Shown in pieces: positions 55,457 through 56,681 of a stretch of 56,681 nucleotides of DNA. How positions within the stretch are numbered: position 1 is the stretch's first letter; each line of letters begins with the position of its first letter. The DNA lies in the NCBI RefSeq assembly GCF_016583575.1, contig NZ_NRRG01000035.1, forward strand, positions 1-56,681. Reading direction: 5' to 3'. The position numbers and the translations under genes were made by a program. The notes beneath the pieces were generated by a model. The model ran no database searches and was not told where the DNA came from. It saw only the letters and a list, made by a program, of their open reading frames with translations. Source of the stretch: Thiocystis violacea. GTDB taxonomy: Bacteria > Pseudomonadota > Gammaproteobacteria > Chromatiales > Chromatiaceae.

Positions 55457-56569
55457 ATGCGGCTAACGGTCGATTTTTCTAAGTTACATGCGGCCGTGAA
55501 AGCAATGGGAGCCGATACGATAGTACCGCCGCCTCTTCCAACGCAATCTGCAAATCCAATTGATCCGATCGATATCGCTCTTTCCGAGGAAGGTATTGAA
55601 GTCGATCTAAAAGAGATCACGATCAAGTCGGGGCTTCTTGATTATCATGGAAGACAGATTTTACTTTATATTCAAGATCATGGATCGAACATCCAAGCGG
55701 CTTTAGACGATCCTGATAAAGGAAGAAAATATCATGTGGCGGACTGTCGAACACTGAAAAGAATGCGAGAAGAAGGTCGGTTTCAACGATATGTCGCAAC
55801 AAATGACTTGAGTGGCTATTTTTTAATTTCTGGCTATGACTATATCACGCGAAAAAAGATTCAAGGCCGGACTAAACTAAAAATCTGTAGAGATTGCCTG
55901 ACGCATCTTAACTATCAAGGCTATCGCGTAAACAACAAAAACATGATATTTTCTAAGTTCTCTATTGAAGAGTTTTTTGAAACTTATAGCTCTTTCTTCC
56001 CGTACATGCCACGACGGAAGGCTGGAGATAATGACAGCATCTATACTGATGACTGGCCAGTCATTTCAGGTCAATACAAAGCTGATCAAGAATTTAAATG
56101 CGAATCGTGTGATGTCGATCTCACTCATCATAAAAGACTGCTACACACTCACCATAAAAACGGCGTTAAGACCGACAATCGGCGTTCCAACTTCCAAGCC
56201 TTGTGCGTCGATTGCCACAGGAAGCAACCTTCCCACGAACGCATGTTCGTGCGCCATGAAGACATGCAGCTCTTGACGCGACTGCGTCAAGAACAGCAAC
56301 AAGACAAGCGGCGCTTGAATTGGGATGATATTTTCGAAATTGCAGATACCGGGGTGCATGGCGTTCTGCATTGGTGTCGCGCCAAACAAATGTCACCGCC
56401 CATCGTTGGCTACGCACTGAAAGATTCTAGCGGTCAGGTTATCGCACAACTCGAACTTGCCTGGCCACTGAGAAAGATCTGCGTCGCGATTTCCACTCAC
56501 GATCTTGAAACCGCTCGTAAGTCTGGATGGCAGGCATGGTCGATACTGGATGCGCTAGAGCAGCTTTGA
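55457..56569 (+). CDS. zorE: ZorE, HNH nuclease effector of type II Zorya
   Basis: 370 residues. The HNH/zinc module is at about 215–262: Cys215-x2-Cys218 and Cys250-x2-Cys253 bind zinc, and the catalytic pair is in LHTHHKNGVK (His232/His233) with Asn245 and His254. Upstream there is a further C-x-x-C (Cys144, Cys147) with KICRDC, and an N-terminal domain of unknown fold. Type II Zorya uses ZorA, ZorB and this HNH protein in place of ZorC/ZorD. In known systems the nuclease degrades invading DNA after the motor is triggered. Low G+C like zorB. Nothing is seen in the last 112 bases of the window. Confidence 0.88.
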   Translation: MRLTVDFSKLHAAVKAMGADTIVPPPLPTQSANPIDPIDIALSEEGIEVDLKEITIKSGLLDYHGRQILLYIQDHGSNIQAALDDPDKGRKYHVADCRTLKRMREEGRFQRYVATNDLSGYFLISGYDYITRKKIQGRTKLKICRDCLTHLNYQGYRVNNKNMIFSKFSIEEFFETYSSFFPYMPRRKAGDNDSIYTDDWPVISGQYKADQEFKCESCDVDLTHHKRLLHTHHKNGVKTDNRRSNFQALCVDCHRKQPSHERMFVRHEDMQLLTRLRQEQQQDKRRLNWDDIFEIADTGVHGVLHWCRAKQMSPPIVGYALKDSSGQVIAQLELAWPLRKICVAISTHDLETARKSGWQAWSILDALEQL

Positions 56570-56681
56570 TAAGGATGCAGAATTTGTCTGTTTCCTCCCC
56601 CTGACCCGAAACTTCAAAGGCAGGACTCCACCTTTCCACGAACGATTCAGCGATGAAGCGCTGGCGCCAGGGTACGCAGCC

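Overview
The window is high-G+C DNA, densely coded, and looks like the chromosome of a gammaproteobacterium. A purple sulfur bacterium (Chromatiaceae or a close relative) is the best guess. The reasons are the nifV–nifW–nifZ–nifM–clpX block arranged as in Azotobacter and its relatives, an isolated hypA, an SAH riboswitch in front of ahcY, many large sensor kinases, and dispersed short inverted repeats of the AGGATGGG type. The assignment is an inference; there is no rRNA or marker gene here to settle it.

Layout, left to right. (1) 1–5398: housekeeping and metabolic genes: the end of a small membrane protein, prolyl aminopeptidase and D-aminoacyl-tRNA deacylase, arginine decarboxylase, a 64-residue ORF coupled to hypA, and a PhoU-family protein. 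(2) 5519–17562: one tightly packed chemosensory operon with a soluble receptor carrying two signalling tips, a triple-CheW scaffold, CheB, a HEAT protein, CheR, two CheY-like regulators, CheA, a STAS-like protein, a small membrane-anchored receptor and a ParA-type ATPase. The gene set and order resemble Vibrio cholerae cluster I (F9 class), which builds cytoplasmic arrays stabilised by the double-tip receptor DosM. (3) 17623–22140: an XRE regulator with nine perfect heptamer repeats just upstream, a candidate structured RNA with its own promoter and terminator, a slipin–small ORF–RtcB RNA-repair unit, a metallopeptidase-like gene and a frameshifted brnT toxin relic. (4) 22334–31382: a phosphorelay group of a ~2240-residue hybrid kinase with six PAS domains, a single-domain regulator and a REC-REC-kinase. 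(5) 31672–36612: late nif genes (clpX paralogue, nifM, nifZ, nifW, a conserved unknown, nifV) read leftward, with a textbook sigma-54 site in front of nifV. (6) 37053–49941: a secreted subtilase, a molybdopterin oxidoreductase with an ATP-grasp-like partner, riboswitch–ahcY–metF of the methyl cycle, an MFS transporter and a Cache/PAS hybrid kinase. (7) 50256–56569: a defence island with a PIN/Phd toxin–antitoxin pair, a five-repeat type I-E CRISPR array without cas genes in view, and a complete type II Zorya system (zorA, zorB and the HNH gene zorE). The zor DNA is visibly richer in A+T than the rest.

The most unusual single observation is in zorA. Its coiled-coil tail contains three almost identical 252-bp tandem repeats plus a fourth diverged copy. 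Each unit is 84 residues, exactly twelve heptads, so the tail has been lengthened recently in whole-heptad steps. Also worth attention are the cytoplasmic-array chemosensory operon, a 165-bp in-frame insertion with 12-bp terminal inverted repeats inside cheA, the unnamed RNA at about 18361–18582, and the HypC-like N-terminus on the small ORF coupled to hypA.
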